A DNA stretch of 64,000 nt from Chloroflexota bacterium (lineage in GTDB: Bacteria; Chloroflexota; Dehalococcoidia; Lucifugimonadales; Lucifugimonadaceae): positions 30,161 through 94,160 of the forward strand of contig VXSB01000035.1 in the NCBI GenBank assembly GCA_009838175.1. The letters are read 5' to 3'. Below, in pieces: positions 34,663-43,416 of this stretch. The stretch's first letter is position 1. Each line of letters begins with the position of its first letter. The translations under genes were made by a program, and so were the position numbers. The notes under the pieces were generated by a model. The model was not told the DNA's origin. It searched no databases and worked only from the letters and a program-made list of their open reading frames with translations.

Positions 34663-35226
34663 ATGATCATGATCAAAGAAGAAACGATCACAGCGCTGGG
34701 TGAGTACGCGAAGGTTTCGATTGCGTTCACGGTTGCGTCACGTTATGTGGCAGTGCCGGTTGGCGCTGCGAGCCAAGGCTGGGAACTGATTAAGGAGCCG
34801 ATCGATCCGCCTTGGATCAAGGATTACGACGGTGGTGAACCGCCGACTCGGTGGTTGCGATGGGACACTAGCAACTGGCGGTTGATTTCAGCGTTTTCGA
34901 ACGGCAGTCGGGTGGGCGGTGCAATCGTTGTACACGATTCGCCAGAGTTGCACTTCCTAGAGGGGCGGAAGGATCTTGCGGCGTTGTGGGATCTGCGTGT
35001 TTCGCCCGCGTGTCGAAGGCAAGGCGTGGGTGCGAGGTTGTTTGAGCATGTCGTCGGATACGCAAAAAGTGTAGGCTGTGTGGAACTCAAGATCGAGACG
35101 CAGGACGTCAACGTAAACGCTTGCGATTTTTATGCGAAACAAGGGTGTCGGCTGGTGAACGTCATTCCCGATGCGTATCCCGGTTGGCCTGATGAGGTGG
35201 AGTTCGACTGGATGTTGAAACTCTGA
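34663..35226 (+). CDS. GNAT family N-acetyltransferase
   Basis: 187 residues. The acetyl-CoA signature is SPACRRQGVGARLFEHVV, preceded by WDLRVSP and followed by the family's IETQDVNVNACDFYAKQGCRLV (beta 5, alpha 4 region). The N-terminal 80 residues include TRWLRWDTSNWRLISAF. Substrate unknown. A hairpin (GGTAACC-TTATA-GGTTGCC) lies just ahead. Confidence 0.88.
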   Translation: MIMIKEETITALGEYAKVSIAFTVASRYVAVPVGAASQGWELIKEPIDPPWIKDYDGGEPPTRWLRWDTSNWRLISAFSNGSRVGGAIVVHDSPELHFLEGRKDLAALWDLRVSPACRRQGVGARLFEHVVGYAKSVGCVELKIETQDVNVNACDFYAKQGCRLVNVIPDAYPGWPDEVEFDWMLKL

Positions 35227-35337
35227 TAAAGGCCTGAGTTCCATCACGTGGTTGCACGCGAAGATGTACTAAGCAATGATTCAGGGGTATAACATGCATT
35301 TAATGCCTGTTAATTGTCGGCCTGAGGGAGTTTACGC

Positions 35338-37542
35338 TTGACGCAATCGCTGGCGCGTTTCAGCGCGCGAAGACCGATCGTCACGATCGGCGCATGGATC
35401 GTTTTGGTCGTTATCGCTTTAGCGATTATCGGGCAGCTTCTCGCATCCGCGACGACCACCGAACTGAAGCTCAGCGGCGGGTTCGAGTCGGCAAAAGCTG
35501 TGGCTGCTTTGGAGAGGCTGCGTGGCGGACCTGAACCGATATCTGAAGTCATCGTCATTCAGTCCGAGACGTTGACTGTCGATGAGCCTGCGTTTGCGGC
35601 GAAGGTGAATTCGGTTTTGCAGGAGATCGTGGAGTTGGGCGACGAGATCGTCGGCGATGGCGCGGTTAATTACTACATGCTTAGTGCGTTGGCTCCCGAG
35701 ACCGCAGAGAACCTTGTGTCGGCGGATCGTCAGACGACGTTGATGACGATACCGATAGCGGGCGATTTCGACGAGGCGGCGGTGAATGTCAAAGAAGTGA
35801 TCGAGGTCGTCGAACGTGCGGATGAAGCTGATGATTTCAGAGTGCTGATAAGTGGTCCCGCGAGCGTTTCGTACGAGACTAACGAGTTTGCCAGGCACGA
35901 CTTGGAACAGGGCGAACGAGTTGGTGTTCCAGTTGCTTTGCTGATTTTGTTGGCACTTTTCGGCGCGGTTGTAGCGGCATTGATACCCATCGGCTTGGCC
36001 ATCGTCGCCATTGTTATTGCCTTGGGGTTCGTAGCCATCATTGGGCAGGTGTTCGACTTGGTCTTTTTTGTGACTTTGATGATCACGATGATCGGTTTGG
36101 CGGTAGGTATCGACTACTCTCTGTTCATCATTTCCCGCTTCCGCGAAGAGATGGATCGCGGTTTAAGTATCCAGGAGGCGGTGGCGCGTGCAGGGGAGAC
36201 AGCGGGTAGAACGGTGCTGTTCAGCGGTTTGACCGTGGTGATCGCTCTGTGCGGGATGTTCATAATCCCGATGGGTTTCTTCCAATCACTGGGTTTGGGA
36301 GCGATCTTGGTAGTCATCATCGAGATGGCCGCGACTCTGACATTGTTGCCAGCGATACTGGCCCTGCTGGGCCCGAAGGTCGATCTTTTGTCGATACCGT
36401 TCTTCCGTAGGAAGGGCGGCGAAGAATCGCATGAGCATCGCGAGCACGGTTTCTGGGAGCGCACGACGGTGATCGTGACTAAAGTGCCTTGGCTCAGCTT
36501 CTTGATCGTGGCCGCACCGATGGTTGTAGCGATCGTCTACTACTTCCAGATCGAGACTGGATTGAACGGAGTAGAGACGTTACCCGACGGATCGGTAACG
36601 AAGGAGGCGTTCTTTGTTTTGGAAGAGGAGTTCGCGTTTGGTCTAGCTAGTCCGTCGGACATCGTTATTGAGGGCAATATCGGCGATCCGCAGGTACAGG
36701 GCGCGATCCAGAAGTTGACGCAACTGTTGATCGAGGACCCGAGGTTCCCGATACCCCCTTTGCTAGACCCGTCGTCATCGGGTGAGATCGCGTTGATCAA
36801 ATTGGCGTTGCCGGGTCATCCTACGGGCGAGGACGCTGTCGCGCTGATGTCGGTTCTGCGGGATGAACATATACCGGCCGCGTTCTCAGGCGTTCCTGTG
36901 GAGGTCAACGTGGGAGGTCAGAGCGCAGCCTCGGCGGAGATTTTCCAAGTTGTCGACCAGTACACGCCGATAGTTTTCACGTTCGTGCTGGGCTTCAGTT
37001 TCATCGTGCTGTTGCTAGTGTTCAGGTCGATAGTGATTCCGATCAAAGCGGTGATCATGAATCTGCTATCGGTGGGCACCGCCTACGGTCTGCTGGTTCT
37101 AGTGTTCCAAAAGGGGTTCGCCACAGATTTGCTCGGATTCCAGCGCGCGGATGTGATTGATGCATGGATACCGCTGTTCCTGTTCACGATTCTCTTCGGC
37201 CTCTCAATGGACTATCACGTGTTCCTTTTGAGCCGGGTGCGTGAACGCTTCGACCAGACTGGCAACAACACGGAAGCGGTGAGTTACGGGTTGCGATCGA
37301 CCGCGAACCTCATTACTGGAGCGGCACTGATCATGGTGGCAGTGTTCGGAGCGTTTGCGGCCGGGAAGACGATAATTAATCAACAGGTTGGGTTCGGTCT
37401 AGCGGTAGCAATTCTCTTGGATGCGACGCTGGTCAGATCGGTGCTTGTGCCGGCGAGCATGGAGATGCTCGGGAAGGGTAACTGGTACCTCCCGTCTTGG
37501 TTGCAATGGCTGCCTGACTTGAGAGTAGAAGCAGAAGAATAA
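35338..37542 (+). CDS. MMPL-family transporter (YdfJ/MmpL3-like)
   Basis: 734 residues from TTG 35338 after GAGGGAG. N-terminal helix, extracytoplasmic loop from 35 to 200, five helices to about 340, a linker with HEHREHGF, a second helix and loop, and a closing helix bundle. Both proton-relay motifs are seen: GLAVGIDYSLFIISRFREE and FGLSMDYHVFLLSRVRERF. These place it with actinobacterial-type MMPL exporters of lipids or hydrophobic drugs. It is a second, distinct exporter from the one at 13894. Confidence 0.9.
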   Translation: MTQSLARFSARRPIVTIGAWIVLVVIALAIIGQLLASATTTELKLSGGFESAKAVAALERLRGGPEPISEVIVIQSETLTVDEPAFAAKVNSVLQEIVELGDEIVGDGAVNYYMLSALAPETAENLVSADRQTTLMTIPIAGDFDEAAVNVKEVIEVVERADEADDFRVLISGPASVSYETNEFARHDLEQGERVGVPVALLILLALFGAVVAALIPIGLAIVAIVIALGFVAIIGQVFDLVFFVTLMITMIGLAVGIDYSLFIISRFREEMDRGLSIQEAVARAGETAGRTVLFSGLTVVIALCGMFIIPMGFFQSLGLGAILVVIIEMAATLTLLPAILALLGPKVDLLSIPFFRRKGGEESHEHREHGFWERTTVIVTKVPWLSFLIVAAPMVVAIVYYFQIETGLNGVETLPDGSVTKEAFFVLEEEFAFGLASPSDIVIEGNIGDPQVQGAIQKLTQLLIEDPRFPIPPLLDPSSSGEIALIKLALPGHPTGEDAVALMSVLRDEHIPAAFSGVPVEVNVGGQSAASAEIFQVVDQYTPIVFTFVLGFSFIVLLLVFRSIVIPIKAVIMNLLSVGTAYGLLVLVFQKGFATDLLGFQRADVIDAWIPLFLFTILFGLSMDYHVFLLSRVRERFDQTGNNTEAVSYGLRSTANLITGAALIMVAVFGAFAAGKTIINQQVGFGLAVAILLDATLVRSVLVPASMEMLGKGNWYLPSWLQWLPDLRVEAEE

Positions 37543-37607
37543 TCTACGATACCTAGTGATGGAGACATCACTGCCTTTGATCCACGACTTACAACACCGG
37601 CATTTCA

Positions 37608-38795
37608 ATGCGAATTCCATCTGACAACAAGCCGGGCTACGAACTCGCCCGAGCTGTTGAGCCGGAGATAGCTAGCAACTACATCGCACATACCTATGTC
37701 GCCGATCCAGAAGCGGACGCGTTGATGCTGAAGCTTGCGCATCTGGCCCCGTTCGAGATGCGGCAGTTGTTGCAGGCGGCGATGGACGATGATCAGGACG
37801 GGTTAAAGCAAGCCCCGGCGGCCCTCAGAGACTTCTTCGACGGTATGACGCCGCCCGATTGGGTAAACCCGTCAGAATTTCCCGCCGGCGTTCGGATGTT
37901 CCATCGGAACTCTAAGGTTATCTTGGCATCTTTCGTGAGTGGAGTGCTCATTGAAGGTTTTATGACCAACATCTCGAAATCGTTTTTCATCACCGGACGA
38001 GTTCGGGATCAAGGCGTAAGGCGTTTGCAGCAGAACAACCGGCATTTAGTCGAGTGTTTTCTGCCGGGCGGATTGGAGAGATACGGGGACGGTTGGAAAT
38101 TATCTGTAAGGATTCGGCTGATTCACGCGCAAATCAGACGGCTTCTCGGCGAATCGGACGAATGGGACGCGGATGCTTGGGGCGTCCCGTTGAGTTCAGC
38201 GCATTTGGGGTTTGCGATCACCGCGTTTTCTGCGAGGTTGCTCGCGCACATGAGAAGGTTGGGAGCGAGTTACTCAGAGGAAGAGGCGGAGAGTTTCATG
38301 GCTGCGTGGCGTTACGTCGGCTGGTTGATGGGCATTCCAGAGACGATACTTTTCCGCGATGAAGCGGAGGCGCTCAAACTCTTCGAAATCGGTGGTATTT
38401 GTGAGCCCGAACCGGGGATTGAATCGATCGCGATGGCGAACTCGCTCGTGAACTCTGCTCCGTTATTGGCGGATATGACTGATCCCACAGTACGCCAAGC
38501 ATTCGCGAAATACATCTACGGCGTTTCTCGCGCGGTCATCGGCAACAAGTTGGCGGAGCAATTGAACTATCCGCCAACTTCAACGATCGGTGTCTTGGCT
38601 TGGTTCAGGATACAGCAACGCTATGAACGACTGATGCGCAATACGACCTTGCGCAAGTTGCCTTTGCTTAGCCGCATCGACCGGGGGATGTACGATCAGT
38701 TCGCTGGCCTGATACAAGTGTCTGCGTTTGACGAAGCCGGCATCTCGTACGCGCTTCCGGACCACGTTTACAACGAGCAGTCGAGCAAGTGGTGA
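37608..38795 (+). CDS. MpaB/DUF2236-family haem oxygenase-like protein
   Basis: 395 residues. LASFVSGVLIEGFMTNISKSFFITGRV, a short VRIRLIHAQIRR (conserved Arg/His cluster around H173) and WGVPLSSAHLGFAITAFSA are the DUF2236 landmarks, the family of latex-clearing protein Lcp and mycophenolic-acid MpaB. Relatives hold a b-type haem and cleave C=C bonds oxidatively. Native substrate unknown. The stop overlaps the next gene by seven bases, so HAD phosphatase and oxygenase are coupled. Confidence 0.8.
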   Translation: MRIPSDNKPGYELARAVEPEIASNYIAHTYVADPEADALMLKLAHLAPFEMRQLLQAAMDDDQDGLKQAPAALRDFFDGMTPPDWVNPSEFPAGVRMFHRNSKVILASFVSGVLIEGFMTNISKSFFITGRVRDQGVRRLQQNNRHLVECFLPGGLERYGDGWKLSVRIRLIHAQIRRLLGESDEWDADAWGVPLSSAHLGFAITAFSARLLAHMRRLGASYSEEEAESFMAAWRYVGWLMGIPETILFRDEAEALKLFEIGGICEPEPGIESIAMANSLVNSAPLLADMTDPTVRQAFAKYIYGVSRAVIGNKLAEQLNYPPTSTIGVLAWFRIQQRYERLMRNTTLRKLPLLSRIDRGMYDQFAGLIQVSAFDEAGISYALPDHVYNEQSSKW

Positions 38796-39661
38796 ATACA
38801 GCACCTCCCATCGTATCGGTCGATTTTCTCTTCCACCACTACGATGCAATTGCGTTCGATTCCTACGGCGTGTTAGTAGATGGTATCGATCCTTTGCCGG
38901 GCGCGATTGAGTTTACGGAGCGGTTGACCACTGCGGGCAAGCCATGGGTGCTGGCGACTAATGATGCTTCGCGATTGACGGCAGGTCGGTTGGAGGTGAT
39001 GCAAGGGCAGGGCTTCGGCATCGAAGAGGATCAGGTGATTTCTGCAGGATCGTTGCTGCGTCGGTTTTTCGAGGAGCGAGGGGTGATGGGAACTCCGTGC
39101 ATCGCTACGGGGCATGGGGATGCTGTTGAGTTCGTGCGGCTAGGAGGGTGTGAATCGGTGCCGCTGACTGTCGATGATGATGCTTCGACATCTCTCGCAA
39201 TCGCTGGAATCACTGGATATGACTGGTTCGAGGCGACGCGTGACATGCTCTCGCTGATAATCCGAAGGATGGATGCTGGCAATCCGCTTCATTTGGTGGT
39301 TCCGAACCCGGACGTGTTATATCCGGACGGCGTGAACCGTTTTTCGATTGGGCCCGGCGGATTGGCTGAGATGATCGAGACCGCGGTTTCCCGGCGTTTC
39401 GGTGATGACGACGCGGTGAAGTTCGCGAAGCTGGGCAAGCCGTATGCACCCATGTTCGACGCCATCAAGGATCGTCTCAACGGATACAACAAGGTGGCTT
39501 TCGTCGGCGATCAACTGCACACTGATATAGCAGGTGCGAATCGAGCAGGGCTCGACTCGGTGCTGATCGGCACTGGGATCACACGTTGGAATGATGCGAG
39601 CGACCTCAAGGATGTGTCGCCGTCGATGATGCCGACCCTGCTGTTGCCGTCAATGGAATGA
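38789..39661 (+). CDS. HAD-superfamily IIA phosphatase (NagD-like)
   Basis: 290 residues from a GTG that overlaps the MpaB-like gene's end. AFDSYGVLVDG is the HAD motif 1 with the nucleophile Asp (second acid replaced by Tyr, as in some IIA members). VLATNDASR is motif 2, KLGKPYAPMF is motif 3 lysine, and AFVGDQLHTDIAGANRAGLDSVLI is motif 4. The C2 cap lies between. Likely a small-molecule phosphatase; substrate unknown. Confidence 0.88.
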   Translation: MVNTAPPIVSVDFLFHHYDAIAFDSYGVLVDGIDPLPGAIEFTERLTTAGKPWVLATNDASRLTAGRLEVMQGQGFGIEEDQVISAGSLLRRFFEERGVMGTPCIATGHGDAVEFVRLGGCESVPLTVDDDASTSLAIAGITGYDWFEATRDMLSLIIRRMDAGNPLHLVVPNPDVLYPDGVNRFSIGPGGLAEMIETAVSRRFGDDDAVKFAKLGKPYAPMFDAIKDRLNGYNKVAFVGDQLHTDIAGANRAGLDSVLIGTGITRWNDASDLKDVSPSMMPTLLLPSME

Positions 39662-39804
39662 GCAGCCCATATGAGTGTTGGTTTGGGTGGATGTTCGTAT
39701 AATCCACTAAACTTGGATACGCTTCGATTCGGTTAGTCGGGCAGTTTGGAAGGCCCGATAAAGTCCGTGTCGTTGATTGAAGTAACAGCTTGGGAGCGAA
39801 GATC

Positions 39805-41463
39805 GTGGCAAAGCTATCTGGCGGTGAAGCGCTAGCGAAATCATTGGTTCGAGAGGGAGTGGAGGTTATCTTCGGGCTGCCAGGCGTGCAGATGTACGGG
39901 CTGGTGACCGGTATCCGCGACGAACCGGGTCTGCGGATGATAACGACGAGGCACGAGTTCGCGACGACGCACATGGCTGATGGTTACGCTCGTGCGACCG
40001 GAAAACCTGCTGTTGCGATGGTTGTGCCCGGCGTCGGTCTTTACAACGCCGGTTCGGGGTTGGCGACGGCGTATGCGCGATCATCCCCCGTTCTGCTGCT
40101 GGCTGGCGAGGTCCCGCGGGCACAGATCAACAAGGGGCTTGATGGTCTGCATGAGATCGTCAATCAAGTGAACTTGGTGAAACCCATCACGAAGTATCAA
40201 GCATGTATCCGACGTCCACACGAAGCGCCGGGAGCGGTCCAAGAAGCCTTTAAGCAGATGCGCTCTGGAAGGCCTAGGCCTACGTACATCGATATGCCGC
40301 CGGAAGGTCAGGTTGAGAGGGAAGAGGTAGATCTGCTCGAAAGCGCGCCCGGCGAACGGGCGACGGCTGACGATTCCCTGATCGAAGAGGCCGCGCGCGA
40401 CATTCTGAACGCCAAATCAGCGGTTATCTTCGCGGGTGGAGGCATTGCTAGGTCGGATGCTTTCGAAGAGTTGGCGCAGCTGGCAGAGATGACAGGATTG
40501 CCAGTGGTGAACTCAGCTGGCGGCAAGGGCGTGATCCCGTATTCGCACCCGAACAGCATCGGATCGTGGGTTGGGGCGGAAGGTCCTATAAAGGGCATGA
40601 TCGACAATGCCGAGGTGATCCTCGCTATTGGCACGCGATTCACGCCTAGGAACCCGGCGGGTAGCGGCTCGAAGGTGATTCACATCGATCCCGATGAAAC
40701 GATTCTCGGCAGGCCACATCCGAACAAGATGAAGTTGAAAGGCGACGCTAAGGCGACCCTGACGAAGCTTAACGTGGCGTTGGATGATCTGGGATGCGAT
40801 CCCGAAGCAATGGCTGCGCGTCACGCCTTCGACAAGGTGGCGCTAGATGCGCATCGAGAGAATGACCGTAGCGAGGACGCGGCTTATCCGTGGTTGGTAG
40901 CGATTCAGAACGCATATCCCGACGACGCGACTGGCATTTGGGGAATGACACAGCTGGGCTACTACTCACGGCAGCACTTCGAAGTCGAACGTCCGTGGTC
41001 GTACATCGACTCTGGTTACATGGGTACATTGGGGTACGCGTATCCGACGGCGCTGGGAGCGAAAGTAGGAGTGCCGGACCGCCCGGTCATCTGCATCGTG
41101 GGCGATGGCGGCTTCATGTACTCGTCAGGCGAACTCTCGACTGCCGTTAAGTACGGCATCAACGTCGTGGCGGTCGTCTTCAACGATGGGGCGTACGGTA
41201 ACGTGGCGCGTGACTTGGACCAAGACTTTGGCGGTTCTTATGAAGCCGATTTCGCGAATCCGGACTTCGTGGGGATGGCCGAGGCGTATGGTGCGGCCGG
41301 CTTCTTGGCGACGAGTCCAGAGGAGCTGACAACGGCGATACGTTCTGCTGTGGAGGTCGACGCTCCGAGCATCGTGGAGGTTCAGCTAGGGCGTTTGCCG
41401 CGTCCGAAAGCGTGGACAGCGCGTGCACCGTGGACGAAACCGCAAGAGGGTTTGCTGGAGTAG
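39805..41463 (+). CDS. Thiamine-diphosphate-dependent enzyme (acetolactate synthase/benzoylformate decarboxylase-like)
   Basis: 552 residues from GTG 39805, preferred over TTG 39790 because GGGAG lies eight bases before it. The N-terminal PYR domain has VIFGLPGVQM and the catalytic Glu in TRHEFATTHMADGYAR. The central domain has IFAGGGIARSDAF. The PP domain binds TPP-magnesium through GDGGFMYSSGELSTA...VFNDGAYG. Decarboxylation or carboligation of a 2-oxo acid is expected. No regulatory subunit adjoins, so acetolactate synthesis for branched amino acids is less likely than a catabolic role. Confidence 0.9.
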   Translation: MAKLSGGEALAKSLVREGVEVIFGLPGVQMYGLVTGIRDEPGLRMITTRHEFATTHMADGYARATGKPAVAMVVPGVGLYNAGSGLATAYARSSPVLLLAGEVPRAQINKGLDGLHEIVNQVNLVKPITKYQACIRRPHEAPGAVQEAFKQMRSGRPRPTYIDMPPEGQVEREEVDLLESAPGERATADDSLIEEAARDILNAKSAVIFAGGGIARSDAFEELAQLAEMTGLPVVNSAGGKGVIPYSHPNSIGSWVGAEGPIKGMIDNAEVILAIGTRFTPRNPAGSGSKVIHIDPDETILGRPHPNKMKLKGDAKATLTKLNVALDDLGCDPEAMAARHAFDKVALDAHRENDRSEDAAYPWLVAIQNAYPDDATGIWGMTQLGYYSRQHFEVERPWSYIDSGYMGTLGYAYPTALGAKVGVPDRPVICIVGDGGFMYSSGELSTAVKYGINVVAVVFNDGAYGNVARDLDQDFGGSYEADFANPDFVGMAEAYGAAGFLATSPEELTTAIRSAVEVDAPSIVEVQLGRLPRPKAWTARAPWTKPQEGLLE

Positions 41464-41493
41464 CGCACCGCTGATTGTGAGCGGTTTTCCATT

Positions 41494-41525
41494 CGAACGC
41501 GTTTCAATTGATTGAAACGCGTTCG
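41494..41525 (+). terminator. Strong hairpin after the TPP enzyme
   Basis: CGAACGCGTTTCAA-TTGA-TTGAAACGCGTTCG, a perfect 14-pair stem 31 bases after the stop. The following TTCGATTCCTT is only moderately T-rich, so an intrinsic terminator is likely but not ideal. It isolates the small zinc-ribbon gene. Confidence 0.6.
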
Positions 41526-41590
41526 TTCGATTCCTTAAGATACGCGCATCACCTCTACCAGCGTATGTATTTGGTCAAGGAGCGGGTTGG

Positions 41591-41848
41591 ATGTTGTTGT
41601 CAAAGAACGAGTGCATGAAGTGCAATCGGGGAATGATGCGGCTTCAGCAGGACGCGTACAGCACCTATTTCACCTGCATGACTTGCGGGGCGACGATGGT
41701 GACGCGCTGCCCGCACTGCGAAACCCCGAGCATTGCAATCGACATGAGTCCACCGTCTCCGACGGTGTATTGCCGAGCTTGCGAATGCGCGAATGCTGAG
41801 TTGGCAGCGGCGGCGTGCAGTTATGAACCGGTCAGAGCTGCGATTTGA
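41591..41848 (+). CDS. Small zinc-ribbon protein
   Basis: 85 residues with AAGGAGCGGGTTGG before the ATG. Cysteine pairs CMKC, CMTC, CPHC and CRACEC make up at least two zinc-ribbon or treble-clef knuckles. No enzymatic motif. Such small ribbons often bind nucleic acids or serve as adaptor subunits; the role here is unknown. It stands between two hairpins with its own ribosome site, so I treat it as real. Confidence 0.75.
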   Translation: MLLSKNECMKCNRGMMRLQQDAYSTYFTCMTCGATMVTRCPHCETPSIAIDMSPPSPTVYCRACECANAELAAAACSYEPVRAAI

Positions 41849-41894
41849 GGGATTCGATCTGGGATCTTACCTCTGGACCAAGTAGCCTTTACAT

Positions 41895-41911
41895 TCTGAC
41901 AGGTTGTCAGA
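41895..41911. terminator. Short dyad between convergent genes
   Basis: TCTGACA-GGT-TGTCAGA, seven pairs, just past the zinc-ribbon stop and before the SOD-like stop. It may end transcription from one or both sides; no T-run follows, so the call is weak. Confidence 0.3.
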
Positions 41912-41915
41912 TGAG

Positions 41916-42536
41916 CTAAACTGGGCGGATTATCCCACAGGCGACGCGGTTGCCAGTGTCCGATTCCTCTCCGCCATAGGCATCGGGCTTTTCGTGCACT
42001 ATGATCGCCGATCCGTCAGCATCGAATATGGAATGGCGTGGGCCGGTGTCCAAGGTGAATCCAACCGTAAAGAAATCAGCACGCGCGGAACCGTCGGAGG
42101 CGGCATAGATGTTGGGCAAGTCCCCGCCATGCCCTCGGGTTCCTTCACCACGTTTCCACGCTGGGTGGATAAATCCGTGTTCCGCATCTTCAGGGTTGAA
42201 GTGATCACCAGCCGCGCTAAAGTCGGGTGCACATGCACCGACCTCGTGGACGATAAGGGCGTGGCCACCAGGAGTAAGGCCGTTCACTTCAGCCATGATT
42301 AATACTCCAGTGTTAGTTTGCCGGAAAGTAACGGTTCCAACAGGATCGCCATCTGGCGATTCCAGTGCGGCCTCGGCTATCAGGTCAGGGGTAGGCTGAT
42401 GCGTTCCGCCGGACCGAGCGGCAATGAAAAACAGCCCGGCGGCCAGTAAGATCACGACCGGTATCAAGGGCATGGCTATGAGAATAGCCCGATCAAATCT
42501 TTGGGGTATTTTGGTCACTCTTTGAGCCAAGCACAA
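41916..42536 (-). CDS. sodC: Membrane-anchored Cu/Zn superoxide dismutase-like protein
   Basis: 206 residues with one N-terminal membrane segment (AILIAMPLIPVVILLAAGLFF), so an anchored extracytoplasmic domain. GGHALIVHEVGAC, AAGDHFNP, GHGGDLPNIY, IIVHEKPD and GNRVACGII follow the SodC order. H97, H112, H120, H136, D139, H181, R197 and the C102-C200 disulfide pair are in place. The first copper histidine (human H46) is Ile95: HALIVHE instead of HGFHVHE. It may be copper-poor or not a dismutase. ATG 42473 is an alternative start. Confidence 0.8.
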   Translation of the reverse strand: MCLAQRVTKIPQRFDRAILIAMPLIPVVILLAAGLFFIAARSGGTHQPTPDLIAEAALESPDGDPVGTVTFRQTNTGVLIMAEVNGLTPGGHALIVHEVGACAPDFSAAGDHFNPEDAEHGFIHPAWKRGEGTRGHGGDLPNIYAASDGSARADFFTVGFTLDTGPRHSIFDADGSAIIVHEKPDAYGGEESDTGNRVACGIIRPV

Positions 42537-42673
42537 CTATTGCGGCGGCGTAGTCCTTATTGTTCCTCTTCGGTGTGTCACAGTTGCGTGTGTCCTCGGG
42601 GTTGCACGGAGCGCGGCGCACATTAGCGCTTTTTGATACTTGATATCACAAAAATGAATTATTCGGACACGCC

Positions 42674-43273
42674 TTACGTTAACATCGTCAAGTGCTCCGA
42701 GTGCCAACGGTCCCACTCGGTCCATCTGCCGTTGGATGTTTCGCTGACGATGGTGTAGGCGCAGTTGGGCATTCTGGGACGGCTACGGTAGTCGAACGCG
42801 CGCCCGGCCATGTAGTCGAGGATGACGCCGATCGTTCCGGCATGTAGGAAACCAACGACGCGATCGCAGTTCTTTGATTTAGCGTCTTCCAGGAGTTGAC
42901 GAAAGCCTTGTTGGACGCGGTTTGAGAATTGATTGGGGTCTTCCCCACCGAACTGGGAAAAATCCAATTCGACCCGGTGGTTGATAACGTCGTTCTTGAA
43001 CGCTACGGATGCGTCTTCGATACGTCCGACGTCGATTTCGTTGAGACCTGCGATGCGAGTGAAGCGGCGAGAGGTGAGGTCCGCATAGGTTTGAGCAGTC
43101 TGGATAGCGCGGGGCAGGCTGCTGGAGTAGCACTCGTCGAACTCCACGTCCTTTAATGCGTGGGCGACGGAACGTGCCTGCTCAAAGCCGAGTTCGGTTA
43201 GGCCATGGTGCGGTTTGTATAAGCCGTCCTCGCCGACGATAGTTTCGCCGTGTCTTACCAGCCAGAGTTCCAT
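42674..43273 (-). CDS. Histidine phosphatase (phosphoglycerate mutase-like)
   Basis: 199 residues. WLVRHGET at 4-11 carries the phosphorylated His; SSSLPRAIQTAQ the Arg/catalytic region; GFLHAGTIGVIL the second His. This is the standard histidine acid phosphatase/dPGM set, of a size typical for CobC/PhoE-type phosphatases acting on small phosphoesters. No pathway partner is adjacent. Confidence 0.88.
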   Translation of the reverse strand: MELWLVRHGETIVGEDGLYKPHHGLTELGFEQARSVAHALKDVEFDECYSSSLPRAIQTAQTYADLTSRRFTRIAGLNEIDVGRIEDASVAFKNDVINHRVELDFSQFGGEDPNQFSNRVQQGFRQLLEDAKSKNCDRVVGFLHAGTIGVILDYMAGRAFDYRSRPRMPNCAYTIVSETSNGRWTEWDRWHSEHLTMLT

Positions 43274-43356
43274 ATTGTGAAGTGCGGTGGGTGTGTTTGT
43301 GAAGGGGCAGTTGACGCAAATTCGCTTACAATTACGCGCGCCAAAGGTCTATTTTG

Positions 43357-43372
43357 CAACAATCGATTGTTG
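43357..43372. promoter_or_regulatory. Perfect 16-base palindrome CAACAATCGATTGTTG
   Basis: Exact self-complement with a central CG, 45 bases before the Gfo/Idh start. Central-CG palindromes of this length are typical of LacI-family operators. TTGACG (43370-43375) overlaps its right edge and has a weak GATATC 17 bases on, a possible promoter. Confidence 0.45.
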
Positions 43373-43416
43373 ACGTGAATTAACTCGCGATCGATATCGT
43401 CGAAAGGGTCAAAGAG

